Assembly: GCA_028281025.1 (NCBI GenBank)
Contig: JANQKR010000003.1
Coordinates: 115,981 to 179,980, forward strand
Direction of reading: 5' to 3'
DNA from: Croceivirga sp.
GTDB taxonomy: Bacteria > Bacteroidota > Bacteroidia > Flavobacteriales > Flavobacteriaceae
DNA length: 64,000 nucleotides
Below, piece by piece: positions 27,486 through 36,475 of the stretch (position 1 is its first letter; every line of letters starts with the position of its first letter). The translations under genes and the position numbers were made by a program. The notes beneath the pieces are model-generated. The model searched no databases and was not told the DNA's origin. It saw only the letters and a program-made list of their open reading frames with translations.

Positions 27486-27929
27486 ATGACGTGCAAGGAG
27501 TGTAACAAAAGTATAACCCCCGAGGTTGGCCAACATGCTAAAGATTCATTTGGTGTAGAACTCTGTGAAAGACATACGAAGTTAGTGAAGCGTATTGTAG
27601 AGGAAAACCAAACACCAATTGAAGCCATTCAACTGTATTATGCCCTCAAGGAGGTTGGAGCCAATCCCATGTTGGAATGGTGGGATGGCCAGAAATCCAT
27701 TGATATCGCAATTTCCAGGGTAAAACTCAATATTGAAATTGAAACGGACTACCATTTAATTACACATGAACAAGCGATAAACGACCTGGAAGAGGCCATG
27801 CACTCCTTCAAAAATGGTTTTACTACCGTGCGTATCCCACATGTGGTGGTTAAATACTACTTGGAAGAGACCGTTAAAAATATACTGGGCATCATACAGG
27901 GATTAAAGTCCAACTTAAAGGTGATCTAG
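27486..27929 (+). CDS. Small zinc-ribbon protein with a DUF559/endonuclease-like domain
   Basis: I do not recognise this 147-residue protein as a named family. Visible parts: an N-terminal CxxC (Cys3, Cys6) paired with LCERH (Cys27, His30), a likely zinc-binding ribbon; then residues about 60-145 follow the pattern of DUF559/very-short-patch-like PD-(D/E)xK folds: SIDIAI strand, KLNIEIETDYH, a helix with paired acids (INDLEEAM), GFTTVRIPHVVV, and a final helix. The usual active-site pattern ExDG..H appears as EIETDYH, so catalysis is uncertain. It stands alone between divergent genes. Confidence 0.6.
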   Translation: MTCKECNKSITPEVGQHAKDSFGVELCERHTKLVKRIVEENQTPIEAIQLYYALKEVGANPMLEWWDGQKSIDIAISRVKLNIEIETDYHLITHEQAINDLEEAMHSFKNGFTTVRIPHVVVKYYLEETVKNILGIIQGLKSNLKVI

Positions 27930-28089
27930 ACATTTCTACCCATTTTTCCGAATAGCATTGCAAAGATTTTGATAACTTACGGGTAATTGGACCCAAGATA
28001 GGTCCATCGAAACTTTGTATTTAGGGCATCCCATGGTATGGAAAAGTACGTTCCGTAGTTAATCGGCATGCCAAAACAGTGCGCTAGTT

Positions 28090-29208
28090 ATGGATACTAT
28101 TGATCGTAGAAAATGGTTGAAAACCGCGGGCTTGAGTAGTGGTTTTACCCTCTTGGGCGGATTTGGCACATGGGCCGCTACCTCCAATGCATACATGGAT
28201 TCCGAAGGGGAAAATCCCATCGCCAAGCTCAATTCCAATGAAAACCCGTATGGCCCTTCAAAACGGGTGCGTTCCGCAATTACCAACGCCTTTGACAAGG
28301 CCTGTAGATATCCTTCATTGGTATTTAGACCCCTTTTGGAGCAAATTGCCAAAAAGGAAGGGGTTGGAACGGACCACATTGTAGTTACGGGCGGATCAAC
28401 CGAAGGCTTGAAGGCCACTGGGCTTACCTATGGCATTGACGGGGGTGAAATCATAGCGGCAGATCCCACTTTCCAGGCCATGCTGCGTTATGCGGAAGGT
28501 TTTGGTGCCTATGTCCATAGGGTTCCCGTGGACGAACAAATGGGGCATGATTTGGAAGCCATGTCCCAACGGATCAATAACCGAACGCGATTGGTATTTA
28601 TTTGCAATCCCAATAACCCAACAGGAACCTTGCTCGACAAGGATGTTCTTAGGGATTTCTGTAGCTCGGTAAGTAAAAAAACCGTAGTGTTCAGTGATGA
28701 AGCCTATTATGATTTTATTACGGAACCGGATTACCCTTCCATGGTGGAATTGGTAAAAGAAGGGATGAACGTCATTGTTTCCAAAACATTTTCCAAGGTT
28801 TATGGATTGGCCGGGATGCGAATTGGTTATTTGGTGGCAAGGCCCGATATCACCAAACGCCTGCAAAAAAACATTATGGCCATGACCAATGTGCTTGCCA
28901 TTGAAGCTGCCAAGGAAGCTTTAAAGGACGATGATTTTTACAAATTCAGCTTGTTGAAGAATTTGGAAGCCAAAAACAGGATTTATCAAACCCTGGATGA
29001 TCTGAATTTGGCGTACGTGAAATCACATACGAATTTTGTTTTCTTCAAAACCGGGAGGCCCATTACCGAAATGATTGCTGAAATGAAAAAAGAAAATGTG
29101 ATGATAGGAAGACCTTTCCCCCCATTTTACGAATGGGCAAGAATCAGTTCCGGTACGGCATCGGATATGTCACGTTTTGACCTGGCACTGAAAAAAGTCA
29201 TGGGTTAA
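28090..29208 (+). CDS. Tat-signal PLP aminotransferase, histidinol-phosphate aminotransferase-like
   Basis: The 372-residue protein begins with a twin-arginine-type leader (DRRKWLKTAG followed by a hydrophobic stretch and an Ala-rich cleavage region), then a full class I/II aminotransferase fold close to HisC: KLNSNENPYGPS, CNPNNPTGT, SDEAYYDF, PLP lysine Lys236 in SKTFSKVYGLAGMRIGY, and ARISSG for the carboxylate-binding Arg. Periplasmic aminotransferases are unusual because PLP would be loaded before Tat export, which fits folded export. No his genes are nearby, so the substrate is unknown. Confidence 0.85.
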   Translation: MDTIDRRKWLKTAGLSSGFTLLGGFGTWAATSNAYMDSEGENPIAKLNSNENPYGPSKRVRSAITNAFDKACRYPSLVFRPLLEQIAKKEGVGTDHIVVTGGSTEGLKATGLTYGIDGGEIIAADPTFQAMLRYAEGFGAYVHRVPVDEQMGHDLEAMSQRINNRTRLVFICNPNNPTGTLLDKDVLRDFCSSVSKKTVVFSDEAYYDFITEPDYPSMVELVKEGMNVIVSKTFSKVYGLAGMRIGYLVARPDITKRLQKNIMAMTNVLAIEAAKEALKDDDFYKFSLLKNLEAKNRIYQTLDDLNLAYVKSHTNFVFFKTGRPITEMIAEMKKENVMIGRPFPPFYEWARISSGTASDMSRFDLALKKVMG

Positions 29209-29290
29209 TATGGATATGCAAAAAAATGCAGTGTTTTGCATAACATTCATACCCTTCCAATAGCCGTTTTTAAGAAGCTGGTCAACAGGT

Positions 29291-30292
29291 ATGGATTCAC
29301 TCACACAAATTGTTCTTGGCGCATCGGTCGGTGAGGCTGTTTTGGGAAAAAAAGTGGGCAACAAAGCCCTGCTATGGGGCGCTGTGGCCGGAACGATCCC
29401 GGATTTGGATGTATTGTCCAATTATTTTTTGGATACGGTAACCGCCATAGAAGTACATCGTGGGTTCAGCCATTCGATTTTTTTCGCACTCTTGTTTGCC
29501 CCCTTGTTTGGTGGGCTGGTGTGGAAATTGTACCCCAAAAGGCAAGCATCATGGAGGGACTGGTCCCTTTTGTTTTTTTGGTGCCTTTTTACACATCCTT
29601 TGCTGGATGCCTTTACCACATGGGGAACACAACTATTTTGGCCTTTGGAAATCCGTTTGGCATTCCAGAGCATCTTTGTGATCGATCCCCTATATACCCT
29701 ACCCTTTTTGATTATTGTACTTATGGTGCTACGGCTGAAAAAATCAAATCCAAGGAGAAAACAACTAAACCGTTGGGGACTTATCCTAAGTTCAGGTTAC
29801 TTAATGGTCACCTTGATTTTAAAAGGTTTTGCCAACCATAGCTTTGCCCAAGCTTTGGAACAACAAAAGATTTCCTATAGTGGCTTGTCAACGAGACCGG
29901 CACCCTTCAATACCATACTCTGGATGGCCAATGTGGAAACCCAGGATTCGTATCTTATTGGGGAGTACTCCTTTTTTGATACCAAACCTATTTCCTTTAA
30001 ACGTATACCCAAAAACCATCACCTATTGGAAAGCTTTGCCTCCAATGATAACGTAAAAAGGCTCATTCGGATTACGGAGGGTTGGTTTGCCATGACAAAA
30101 AAAGGGGAAAAGCTTTATTTTAATGATTTGCGTTTTGGCCTTTTGAGCTTGGATCCCGAGGAGACACAGTTCGCCTTTTCCTATGAACTCCGGCAAACGG
30201 CAAACGGACTGGAATTTCATGAGGTTCCCAAATTTCGGGGGGATGCCCAAAGATTGCTCCATGCCCTTTGGGAAAGGCTTAAGGGGAACTAG
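29291..30292 (+). CDS. YdjM/PF04307-type membrane-bound metal-dependent hydrolase-like protein
   Basis: The 333-residue protein starts MDSLTQIVLGASVGEAVLG and contains AGTIPDLDVL, HRGFSHSIFF and FTHPLLDAFTTWGTQLFWP; these Asp/His motifs between hydrophobic segments define the YdjM (inner-membrane-bound hydrolase) family. Four to five membrane segments occupy the first 180 residues; a soluble C-terminal part of about 150 residues follows. The activity is unproven in the family. Confidence 0.88.
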   Translation: MDSLTQIVLGASVGEAVLGKKVGNKALLWGAVAGTIPDLDVLSNYFLDTVTAIEVHRGFSHSIFFALLFAPLFGGLVWKLYPKRQASWRDWSLLFFWCLFTHPLLDAFTTWGTQLFWPLEIRLAFQSIFVIDPLYTLPFLIIVLMVLRLKKSNPRRKQLNRWGLILSSGYLMVTLILKGFANHSFAQALEQQKISYSGLSTRPAPFNTILWMANVETQDSYLIGEYSFFDTKPISFKRIPKNHHLLESFASNDNVKRLIRITEGWFAMTKKGEKLYFNDLRFGLLSLDPEETQFAFSYELRQTANGLEFHEVPKFRGDAQRLLHALWERLKGN

Positions 30293-30396
30293 TTGGCCAC
30301 TTCAGCTGTTTCCTTTTACCATCGGTTGCGACTGAAGAAGGTCAAATCGCCCAGAGTGATACCATCCCCATTAAAACGTATGGATTGAAAGGCTGT

Positions 30397-30891
30397 TTAA
30401 CGTCTTCCTGCAACATCCGTCTCCACATACTTTTTAAATTCCAATAGACGTTGCTCCAACATATCTTCATAATCCGTTCCCTTATATTTTTCAAAAGTGC
30501 GTTTTGAAATACCGGTGTACCAAACAGTTTCGGTGAGTTCCAATGCCGATTTTTGTTCAAGGCTACGCTTAATGTATATGTTCCCGGAACTAAGTTTGTA
30601 TCGTATGGTATACGATTCATTATCCACCAAATCCACAATTTCCACATCAAATATCTCTCCAGATCCAACAATGACCTTACAGCGTTTATTCTTCGCCAAG
30701 CCATCTCCACATCTTACATCAACAACATTACTGTCCCATAAGCTAATGGTAGAAAAATCGGTTATGGCGTTCCAAACGTTTTCAGCGTTTTGGTCGAGTT
30801 CAATTGTATTTTTAAAGGTTTTGGACGTTGCCCCTTGGGCAAAAATGATAAAGGGCACCAAAAAAAAGGTGAGTTTTAAAAAATTTTTCAT
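30397..30891 (-). CDS. Exported SRPBCC (START/Bet v1-like) protein
   Basis: ATG 30891-30889 gives MKNFLKLTFFLVPFIIFAQG, a Sec signal peptide; an upstream in-frame TTG is ignored. The mature ~145 residues fit the polyketide cyclase/SRPBCC fold: ENVWNAITDFSTISLWDSNV, then RYKLSSG and a long C-terminal helix (YEDMLEQRLLEFKKYVE). These proteins bind small hydrophobic ligands. It lies 89 bp downstream of the Crp/Fnr gene, with a palindrome in between. Confidence 0.78.
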   Translation of the reverse strand: MKNFLKLTFFLVPFIIFAQGATSKTFKNTIELDQNAENVWNAITDFSTISLWDSNVVDVRCGDGLAKNKRCKVIVGSGEIFDVEIVDLVDNESYTIRYKLSSGNIYIKRSLEQKSALELTETVWYTGISKRTFEKYKGTDYEDMLEQRLLEFKKYVETDVAGRR

Positions 30892-30941
30892 GACCAATGA
30901 TTTTAGTTATGCTAAAGTTCAGCTAAACATTGGATTACGAC

Positions 30942-30957
30942 TGTGTCATTTGACACA
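30942..30957. promoter_or_regulatory. Perfect 16-bp palindrome, candidate Crp/Fnr-family operator
   Basis: TGTGTCA-TT-TGACACA is a perfect inverted repeat with a two-base centre, laid out as TGTGT-N6-ACACA, close to the TGTGA-N6-TCACA plan of CRP sites. It lies 24 bp past the stop of the Crp/Fnr gene and about 50 bp before the SRPBCC start, where a regulator of that gene would bind. A two-base loop is too tight for a terminator. Confidence 0.6.
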
Positions 30958-30980
30958 ATAATGGATCCCACCAAAAAAAT

Positions 30981-31556
30981 TTATGCGGCGGTGAGTTTAC
31001 GTCGAATTCTGTGTAGGGTCTCCCGCGAAGTGCCAATATAGGAAGCGATAATACTAACGGGTACTTCCTGCACCATAGCGGGGTTGTTTTGCAATAAATC
31101 GAGGTATCGCTCTTCAACGGACAATTTGGAATGCTTATTGGCCTCTACAACTTTGGCCGATAAAATATATTCGGTGATCGTCTGAATGAAATTGGCCAGT
31201 TGTTGATTTTCTGACTTGATCGCCGCATAACCAGATCGCTTTAACTCACAGTATTGCACATCGGTAAGGGCCTGACACTCGTCCATGGTAGACTTTTGAT
31301 GGAAGAAACTATCCATAATGGTCCAACAGGAGTTTGGGCTAATTACTTTTAGGGTGACCCTTTCACCCAGATTGCTATAGGAATAGTAATGAAGAAAACC
31401 GCTTTCAAAAAAATAAATGCTATCCACTTTTTGACTGGGTTGTATCAGCTTATCCCCTTTGTTTAAGGTTCCCTCCGTACATTGATCCAAGAGAAAATCC
31501 ATATTCGGGGCTGAAAGCGGTCCAAAACCTTCAAAAAATCTTCGAAGCATTTCCAT
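30981..31556 (-). CDS. Crp/Fnr family transcriptional regulator
   Basis: The 191-residue protein has an N-terminal cyclic-nucleotide-binding-like beta-barrel (about 1-120: LNKGDKLIQPSQKVDSIYFFESGFLHYY) and a C-terminal winged helix (about 140-191) ending ASYIGTSRETLHRIRRKL, the recognition helix. The residues that contact cAMP in CRP are not evident, as in many Bacteroidetes Crp-like proteins, so the ligand is unknown. The adjacent TGTGTCATTTGACACA palindrome is its most likely target. No long upstream operon is seen; the next element upstream is a decayed yifB piece. Confidence 0.9.
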   Translation of the reverse strand: MEMLRRFFEGFGPLSAPNMDFLLDQCTEGTLNKGDKLIQPSQKVDSIYFFESGFLHYYSYSNLGERVTLKVISPNSCWTIMDSFFHQKSTMDECQALTDVQYCELKRSGYAAIKSENQQLANFIQTITEYILSAKVVEANKHSKLSVEERYLDLLQNNPAMVQEVPVSIIASYIGTSRETLHRIRRKLTAA

Positions 31557-31618
31557 GTATTAAAAATACCACTTTTTGAACCATTACCATTGTTAAAAAA
31601 GATATGGGAACCGTTATC

Positions 31619-31770
31619 TTACCCCAACCATCCTTTCCAATCCAAATTGCTGTACTGAATCGCTTCTGAAATAGGGTCTCCTGTAATGGCCTTTGCATTT
31701 CACCGGGCTGTAGATAGCTCCTCCCTCCTACCAAAGCCGCATCTGTTATAGCTTTGTAATGTGGTAGAAA
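31619..31770 (-). pseudogene. Internally deleted remnant of yifB (copy C)
   Basis: Read on the minus strand, 31619-31701 encodes [16 protein letters not shown]...WKGW, nearly identical to the C-terminal end of the intact YifB at 40.63 kb. Immediately beyond (31702-31760) the DNA matches an internal part of yifB at about 41286-41345 (DVALVGGGSYPQPGE in the intact protein). About 580 bp between these parts is missing. It marks the left end of the accessory region. Confidence 0.8.
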
Positions 31771-31828
31771 CAAAAATTTGCTAAAATTCCCACGGTTCCA
31801 TTTTACAATTAATTCTTAAAAGTGAAAA

Positions 31829-34800
31829 TTACCGCATTATCATGTTTGCCGTTTGGACTGTATTAGAGTTGCAGGAACCACCTGTTTCGAAATTGCTAAT
31901 GCTGGTCAAATCATCTGTAAAACTTAGAACAAAGTAATTATCATTCTCGTTGTATGAACCAGACCAGGTCAATGTTTGGTTTTGACTTGAACCTTCTACA
32001 TTTAAAACATAATTAACTTGCATTGATAAATTGTTTCCACTCACTGAATAACTGGTTGAAATAGTAATATTGGGGTCATTACTTTGGAAAAATGGATGGC
32101 TCAAGGTTCCATTTTCATTAAAGCCAATATTTGAATATCCCGAAGGACAAGGACTTTCATAGTCATCACTATTATTTGTAGTTTCTCCGTTAATGGTGCA
32201 GGTTTGGGTATAAGAAGTCCTGCAATTACCCTGAATTATTGAATTGTCAGTGAAAACTGACCAGCCTCTGCTTTGAAGTAAATTAAGCAACGAGCTATTA
32301 GAATTGCTATCCCCCTTACTACCGACATAATTCACTGTTTCTCCAGCTCCAGATAAATTAGTGGCCTCAATCGTTATGCTATTGTTTACACTTGTTGTTG
32401 ATGCCCCCGGAGTAAACCTAGCTGTAATCATTACTGATTGGCCCACGGATAAAGTATTCCCATTGGTCCAATTGACAATGGTAACCTCTGGGTTTCCCGT
32501 TGTAATCGTAATATTGGCGCTTTCCAAAAGGTTATTGGTCAACTGAAATGTTCGGTTCGCCATCATTCCTTCCTCAACTTCACCAAAATCAATAAAATCT
32601 GGGCTTACAGTTAACTGAGCGGCAACCCCTTCCCCTGTTATTGGCAAACTGACTGGGGCATCATTCGATTCCGTATTGTTCACAACAAATTCCCCGTCAT
32701 ATTTCCTCTCAGAATTTGGTCTAAAGGTAATCGTGAAATCACGGGATGTTCCAGCCGCCATTTCCAATCCATTTCCTATCTCATTGTCAAGTGAGGTGGT
32801 ATATCCGCCTTGGGCCCCACCCGTGAACTCGAAAAAATTAATCGTTATGGGAATATCCGTTGGATTGGAAATCCTCAAGTTCTTGGTCTCCCCAGTTTGC
32901 GAATCAATCGAAACCCGACCAAAATTGAGGTCTTTAGGTTCCGAAAATACTTCTAAGGTTAGACCTTTAATACCGTCACCTCTTAACTGAACCACCAAAT
33001 CTTCTTGGTCGCTATTGGTCTTAAAGACCAATTCCCTATTGTAATCTTCAAAATCATCTGTAGGTTTAAAAATTACAGGAATTATGGTGGATTCATCTGG
33101 TGCAATGGTCTGTTCTGGAATTGAGAACTCATATCCATCCAAACTGGATACTTCATTTAAAGTGATTTCGACATCAGAGTCATTTCGCAAAGTAATACTC
33201 TTTGGTTCACTTTCACTATTTACCGCTACACTACCAAAATCCAATTCGGTGACATCAGATTTTAAGGGATTTACCCCTCTTCCAGTGATTCGAATTTTAT
33301 TGTTCTCTTGGTCGGCAGTATTTACAACTATAACGTCAGTATCTATGTCTGCAATTTTGGAAGGCGTATAAGTTATTTTAAGGGTTAAGTCGCCATTTGG
33401 CTCAAGAATCAACCTTTCATTGACTTTTGGGTCGGATTCAAAACCTTCTGGCAACTGAATTTCGTTTATATCAACTTCAATTTCAAGATTGTTCGAAATG
33501 ACCAAAGTGCGTTCGGTAGAAGATAATCCAATGGGTATCCTTCCAAATTCCAATACACCACCAAGAGAAATACCGTTACAAAATGAAATGTCGGTACCTT
33601 TTTTCACAAAACAAAGTTCAACCGAATTCTTATTTAGAATCAACGATTTTGTTACTTGATAACCATCATAAGCGTCATTGACAAAACTAAGTAGCCCAAA
33701 TATCTTACTGAGTGCCTTTGAACCAAATGACTCATTGAAATTAGGCGAAACACAAGTCTTTATTACATTCCAAAAATCATTTTCTCTACCAATTGCATAC
33801 GCTGTCACTTGACGAATCAACTCTAAGTCAGAAATTTGATTGCTAGAAAACTGTTGCCAAGTAGCATAAAGGCTTGATGATGGAACTATGGCTGGCACAA
33901 AAAAAGTGTCAAAAACACAGTTGCCAGAATCTATTCCCTCGGATAAGACCGAAGAATATAAGGTCAAAATACTCTTTATAATTTCTGAAGAATTGCTGAT
34001 GAGAGCAAATTGGTTTTCTACACTCCCATCAAATACGAGTCCATTTTTCACATTAACATCCCATTGCCCATCAAGGGGTATTGGAATTTCAATTTCCTCT
34101 GTTGACTTCTTCAAAACCAGTCTATCATTGAAGGGAGTATTGGGATTCGATTGGGAATACAACCCAATACCATAATGTGCAGCGCTATTCGTCTTTGTTA
34201 CCTTCACCCTACTTTCATTTACTTCAATCTCAATTACATCCTCATCTTTTACAATCGTATTTTGTTTGTTCGCATTACCACTCAGAAAAGCTTCGATTAC
34301 CTTTTCTCTACCCTCTACATTTAATGGGCTACCATCTAAAATATTTAAAGAAACCTTATCAAAATACTCCTGATATTCCGTTAGTGCCTTAATCTCCTCC
34401 ATTATCGCTGTTTTTTCGTCAGAGTTATACTCTACGGCCCATGGATGGAATAGAATCGATGCTAAAGCTGTTGACTCAGCATTTATTTCAAAGGTATCCT
34501 GGGTATTTGGCTGTACATATCCCAACATGAACAAATCGTCATTCAGCGTGTTCACCACGACTAGTTCAAGACCGTTTGTATCATACATTTCCAATTCAAA
34601 TCCATCAGTTGAATTATTATCCGTATTGAACAAAGAGGAAACTGCTATCTCATCTTGAGATATCTGGCTACCTCCTGGTAAAATGACCTCTATATTGATA
34701 GCTATATTCCCTTCCTGGGGCTCCAATTCATCATTGTTATCAATGCTGTCTGAATCATCATCCACAATGACAACAGGATTGTCATCGGTGGGAGAAGGAT

Positions 34801-34876
34801 TGTCATCTCCACCTCCACATGAAAGGATTAGAAAAAGGGCGATAAAAACAAAAAAAGGCTTCTTAAGAAGAGACAT
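31829..34876 (-). CDS. Large lipoprotein with four ASH/HYDIN-type (choice-of-anchor D) Ig domains
   Basis: The frame is open from 34900; ATG 34876-34874 gives MSLLKKPFFVFIALFLILSC, a lipoprotein signal followed by a Gly/Asp-rich tether. Residues about 40-440 are an uncharacterised N-terminal region. Four tandem ASH/HYDIN-like beta domains follow (about 440-860), each opening with an xxLxFGxVxxG motif (LEFGRIPIG, LDFGSVAVN, LNFGRVSID, IDFGEVEEG) and closing with a TGxGV-like strand. The final ~150 residues are Ser/Asn/Cys-rich and match nothing I recognise; they resemble a small beta domain. It is likely a surface protein. The A/T-rich composition fits an acquired gene. Confidence 0.75.
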   Translation of the reverse strand: MSLLKKPFFVFIALFLILSCGGGDDNPSPTDDNPVVIVDDDSDSIDNNDELEPQEGNIAINIEVILPGGSQISQDEIAVSSLFNTDNNSTDGFELEMYDTNGLELVVVNTLNDDLFMLGYVQPNTQDTFEINAESTALASILFHPWAVEYNSDEKTAIMEEIKALTEYQEYFDKVSLNILDGSPLNVEGREKVIEAFLSGNANKQNTIVKDEDVIEIEVNESRVKVTKTNSAAHYGIGLYSQSNPNTPFNDRLVLKKSTEEIEIPIPLDGQWDVNVKNGLVFDGSVENQFALISNSSEIIKSILTLYSSVLSEGIDSGNCVFDTFFVPAIVPSSSLYATWQQFSSNQISDLELIRQVTAYAIGRENDFWNVIKTCVSPNFNESFGSKALSKIFGLLSFVNDAYDGYQVTKSLILNKNSVELCFVKKGTDISFCNGISLGGVLEFGRIPIGLSSTERTLVISNNLEIEVDINEIQLPEGFESDPKVNERLILEPNGDLTLKITYTPSKIADIDTDVIVVNTADQENNKIRITGRGVNPLKSDVTELDFGSVAVNSESEPKSITLRNDSDVEITLNEVSSLDGYEFSIPEQTIAPDESTIIPVIFKPTDDFEDYNRELVFKTNSDQEDLVVQLRGDGIKGLTLEVFSEPKDLNFGRVSIDSQTGETKNLRISNPTDIPITINFFEFTGGAQGGYTTSLDNEIGNGLEMAAGTSRDFTITFRPNSERKYDGEFVVNNTESNDAPVSLPITGEGVAAQLTVSPDFIDFGEVEEGMMANRTFQLTNNLLESANITITTGNPEVTIVNWTNGNTLSVGQSVMITARFTPGASTTSVNNSITIEATNLSGAGETVNYVGSKGDSNSNSSLLNLLQSRGWSVFTDNSIIQGNCRTSYTQTCTINGETTNNSDDYESPCPSGYSNIGFNENGTLSHPFFQSNDPNITISTSYSVSGNNLSMQVNYVLNVEGSSQNQTLTWSGSYNENDNYFVLSFTDDLTSISNFETGGSCNSNTVQTANMIMR

Positions 34877-35158
34877 ATTTGAATGGTTTGGGAACACCAA
34901 GCCTTAAGGAATATTCAAGTAAGAAAGGAGATTTTAAAAATAGATAAAAAAATCTTCCTGAAACTACCCAATACTGGGTATTATGGTACAAGAACTACTG
35001 ATATTACTTCAGTTATGGTATATAATGTGGTCTTATCCAATTCATACTAATCACCAATCAATGGCTTATATCCCAACCAGATCTATTTGGAGCGTCTGAC
35101 CAATCTTATAATCGTGATGAGGAAATATCCGAGGAAAACAACCGGGAGGCTATTTAAT

Positions 35159-36475
35159 TTACGTTCCAGCTGATTCCGAGGGTTGGGAGCTGACTATTGA
35201 CTGATCAAGAGGCGTTTCGCCCGTGTGGACCCGAATGACCTCCTGAACGATACGGCAGAGATCAATGATTACGCGCTGGGCTATCCTGGATTGGTTATTC
35301 AGCAGTACGCAAATCCCCAAATCTTCCTCAGGAAAGACCGCTATTTCATTGCGAAAGTGGTTAACACTTCCCCCATGGTGCCACATGGTGTTTTCGACTG
35401 CTGGGTTACCTGAGCGGTAGGTATGGATCCTCCAGCCAAAACCGTAATACGAGGCCGTATGTCCGGGCCAGCGTTGATAGTACTTCTGCCTCCCCGGTAT
35501 CTCAACAAATGGTGTAAAGGCCTCTTGTAAGGCTTCGCGTGTCATTACATCAGGACGATGACCGAGCAAAAGCTGCATCCATTTCGCCATATCCTCGGCG
35601 TTCGAATTGATGCCCCCCGCAGCAATGGCATTAAAGTAGGAGTTCGTTAGCCTTTCGGGTTTCCATCCACGCCGAGATCTGACATGCGGTTTGGCCTTAT
35701 TCCCTATCTTCCCAAGTGCCTCAAAGTCCATGGTAGTCGCGCACATTTCCAGCGGTTTGAAAAAGCGTTCTTCCAAGGATGTGGTAATCTCCTCCCCGGT
35801 AATCTTCGCCATCATTTCCCCGGAAAGCGCAAACAGTGCGTTTTGATAGCTATACATTTCCCCTGGCCTACTTATAGGCTGTACCTCAGCAAATCGGCCT
35901 GCGATTTCATCCAGGGATAGCCCTGCCTCCACCAGGTTTGTGTAGCTGTGATAAGGTGCTCCCGAGGTATGTGATAACAAATGGGCCAGTGTGATGTTTT
36001 CGGTATTCTCCCGATTTCCCAACTCAAATTCGGGAATGCAGTCACTGACCCTGTCTTCCCAGGTCAACATTCCTTCACGCTTTAGATCCGAAGCAAGCAC
36101 CCCCGTAAATCCCTTTGAAAGCGAACCCAGTCGGAAGACCGTTTGCCCGTCTACCTTTTTGCCCGTAAGACTATTCTTTATCCCGAATCCGTCCGCCAAG
36201 AGCACTTGTTTCCCATGCACAATGCTTACACCAGCACCCACAACTTCTCCGGCGTCTATAGCCTTATGGAAATAGGAATCAACGGCCTGTTGCAGGGCAA
36301 TCTGAAGTTCTTTGCCTAAAACCTTCTTATTATGTTTTAGGGATATATAGCTATTCCCATCCAAGGTTTGCACTGAAGAACGACTGGCTGAAACGGAGTC
36401 ATTGCCACTTGACGTCAGAACAAATAGGAAAAGGAACAAAATCGCCAAACCAGCGAAGATTTTAAATCGGTACAT
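35159..36475 (-). CDS. Class C beta-lactamase-like serine hydrolase, exported
   Basis: ATG 36475-36473 is used rather than an upstream TTG. An N-terminal hydrophobic segment (signal peptide or anchor) precedes a beta-lactamase/PBP4* fold: nucleophile motif Ser118-Leu-Ser-Lys121 in RLGSLSKGF, YSYQNAL (the YxN box), LAHLLSHTSG, and late HHGGS (KTG-like third box). Such proteins are D-peptidases, esterases or peptidases; resistance should not be inferred. It lies inside the region between two copies of the yifB 3' end, beside the large lipoprotein. Confidence 0.88.
   Translation of the reverse strand: MYRFKIFAGLAILFLFLFVLTSSGNDSVSASRSSVQTLDGNSYISLKHNKKVLGKELQIALQQAVDSYFHKAIDAGEVVGAGVSIVHGKQVLLADGFGIKNSLTGKKVDGQTVFRLGSLSKGFTGVLASDLKREGMLTWEDRVSDCIPEFELGNRENTENITLAHLLSHTSGAPYHSYTNLVEAGLSLDEIAGRFAEVQPISRPGEMYSYQNALFALSGEMMAKITGEEITTSLEERFFKPLEMCATTMDFEALGKIGNKAKPHVRSRRGWKPERLTNSYFNAIAAGGINSNAEDMAKWMQLLLGHRPDVMTREALQEAFTPFVEIPGRQKYYQRWPGHTASYYGFGWRIHTYRSGNPAVENTMWHHGGSVNHFRNEIAVFPEEDLGICVLLNNQSRIAQRVIIDLCRIVQEVIRVHTGETPLDQSIVSSQPSESAGT

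Noticed and set aside
30342..30710. A 122-codon minus-strand frame overlapping the SRPBCC gene
   Set aside because: It has no family-like sequence and overlaps a well-supported gene with a signal peptide and SRPBCC pattern in another frame.
30942..30957. Hairpin terminator of the Crp/Fnr gene
   Set aside because: The loop would be only two bases and no T-run follows on either strand; an operator fits better.
31531..31773. An 80-codon open frame on the minus strand as a new gene
   Set aside because: It is a composite of two yifB pieces read partly out of frame; listed as a pseudogene remnant.
35159..36475. Antibiotic-resistance beta-lactamase
   Set aside because: The fold is shared by many esterases and peptidases; nothing in the sequence or context indicates a resistance enzyme.
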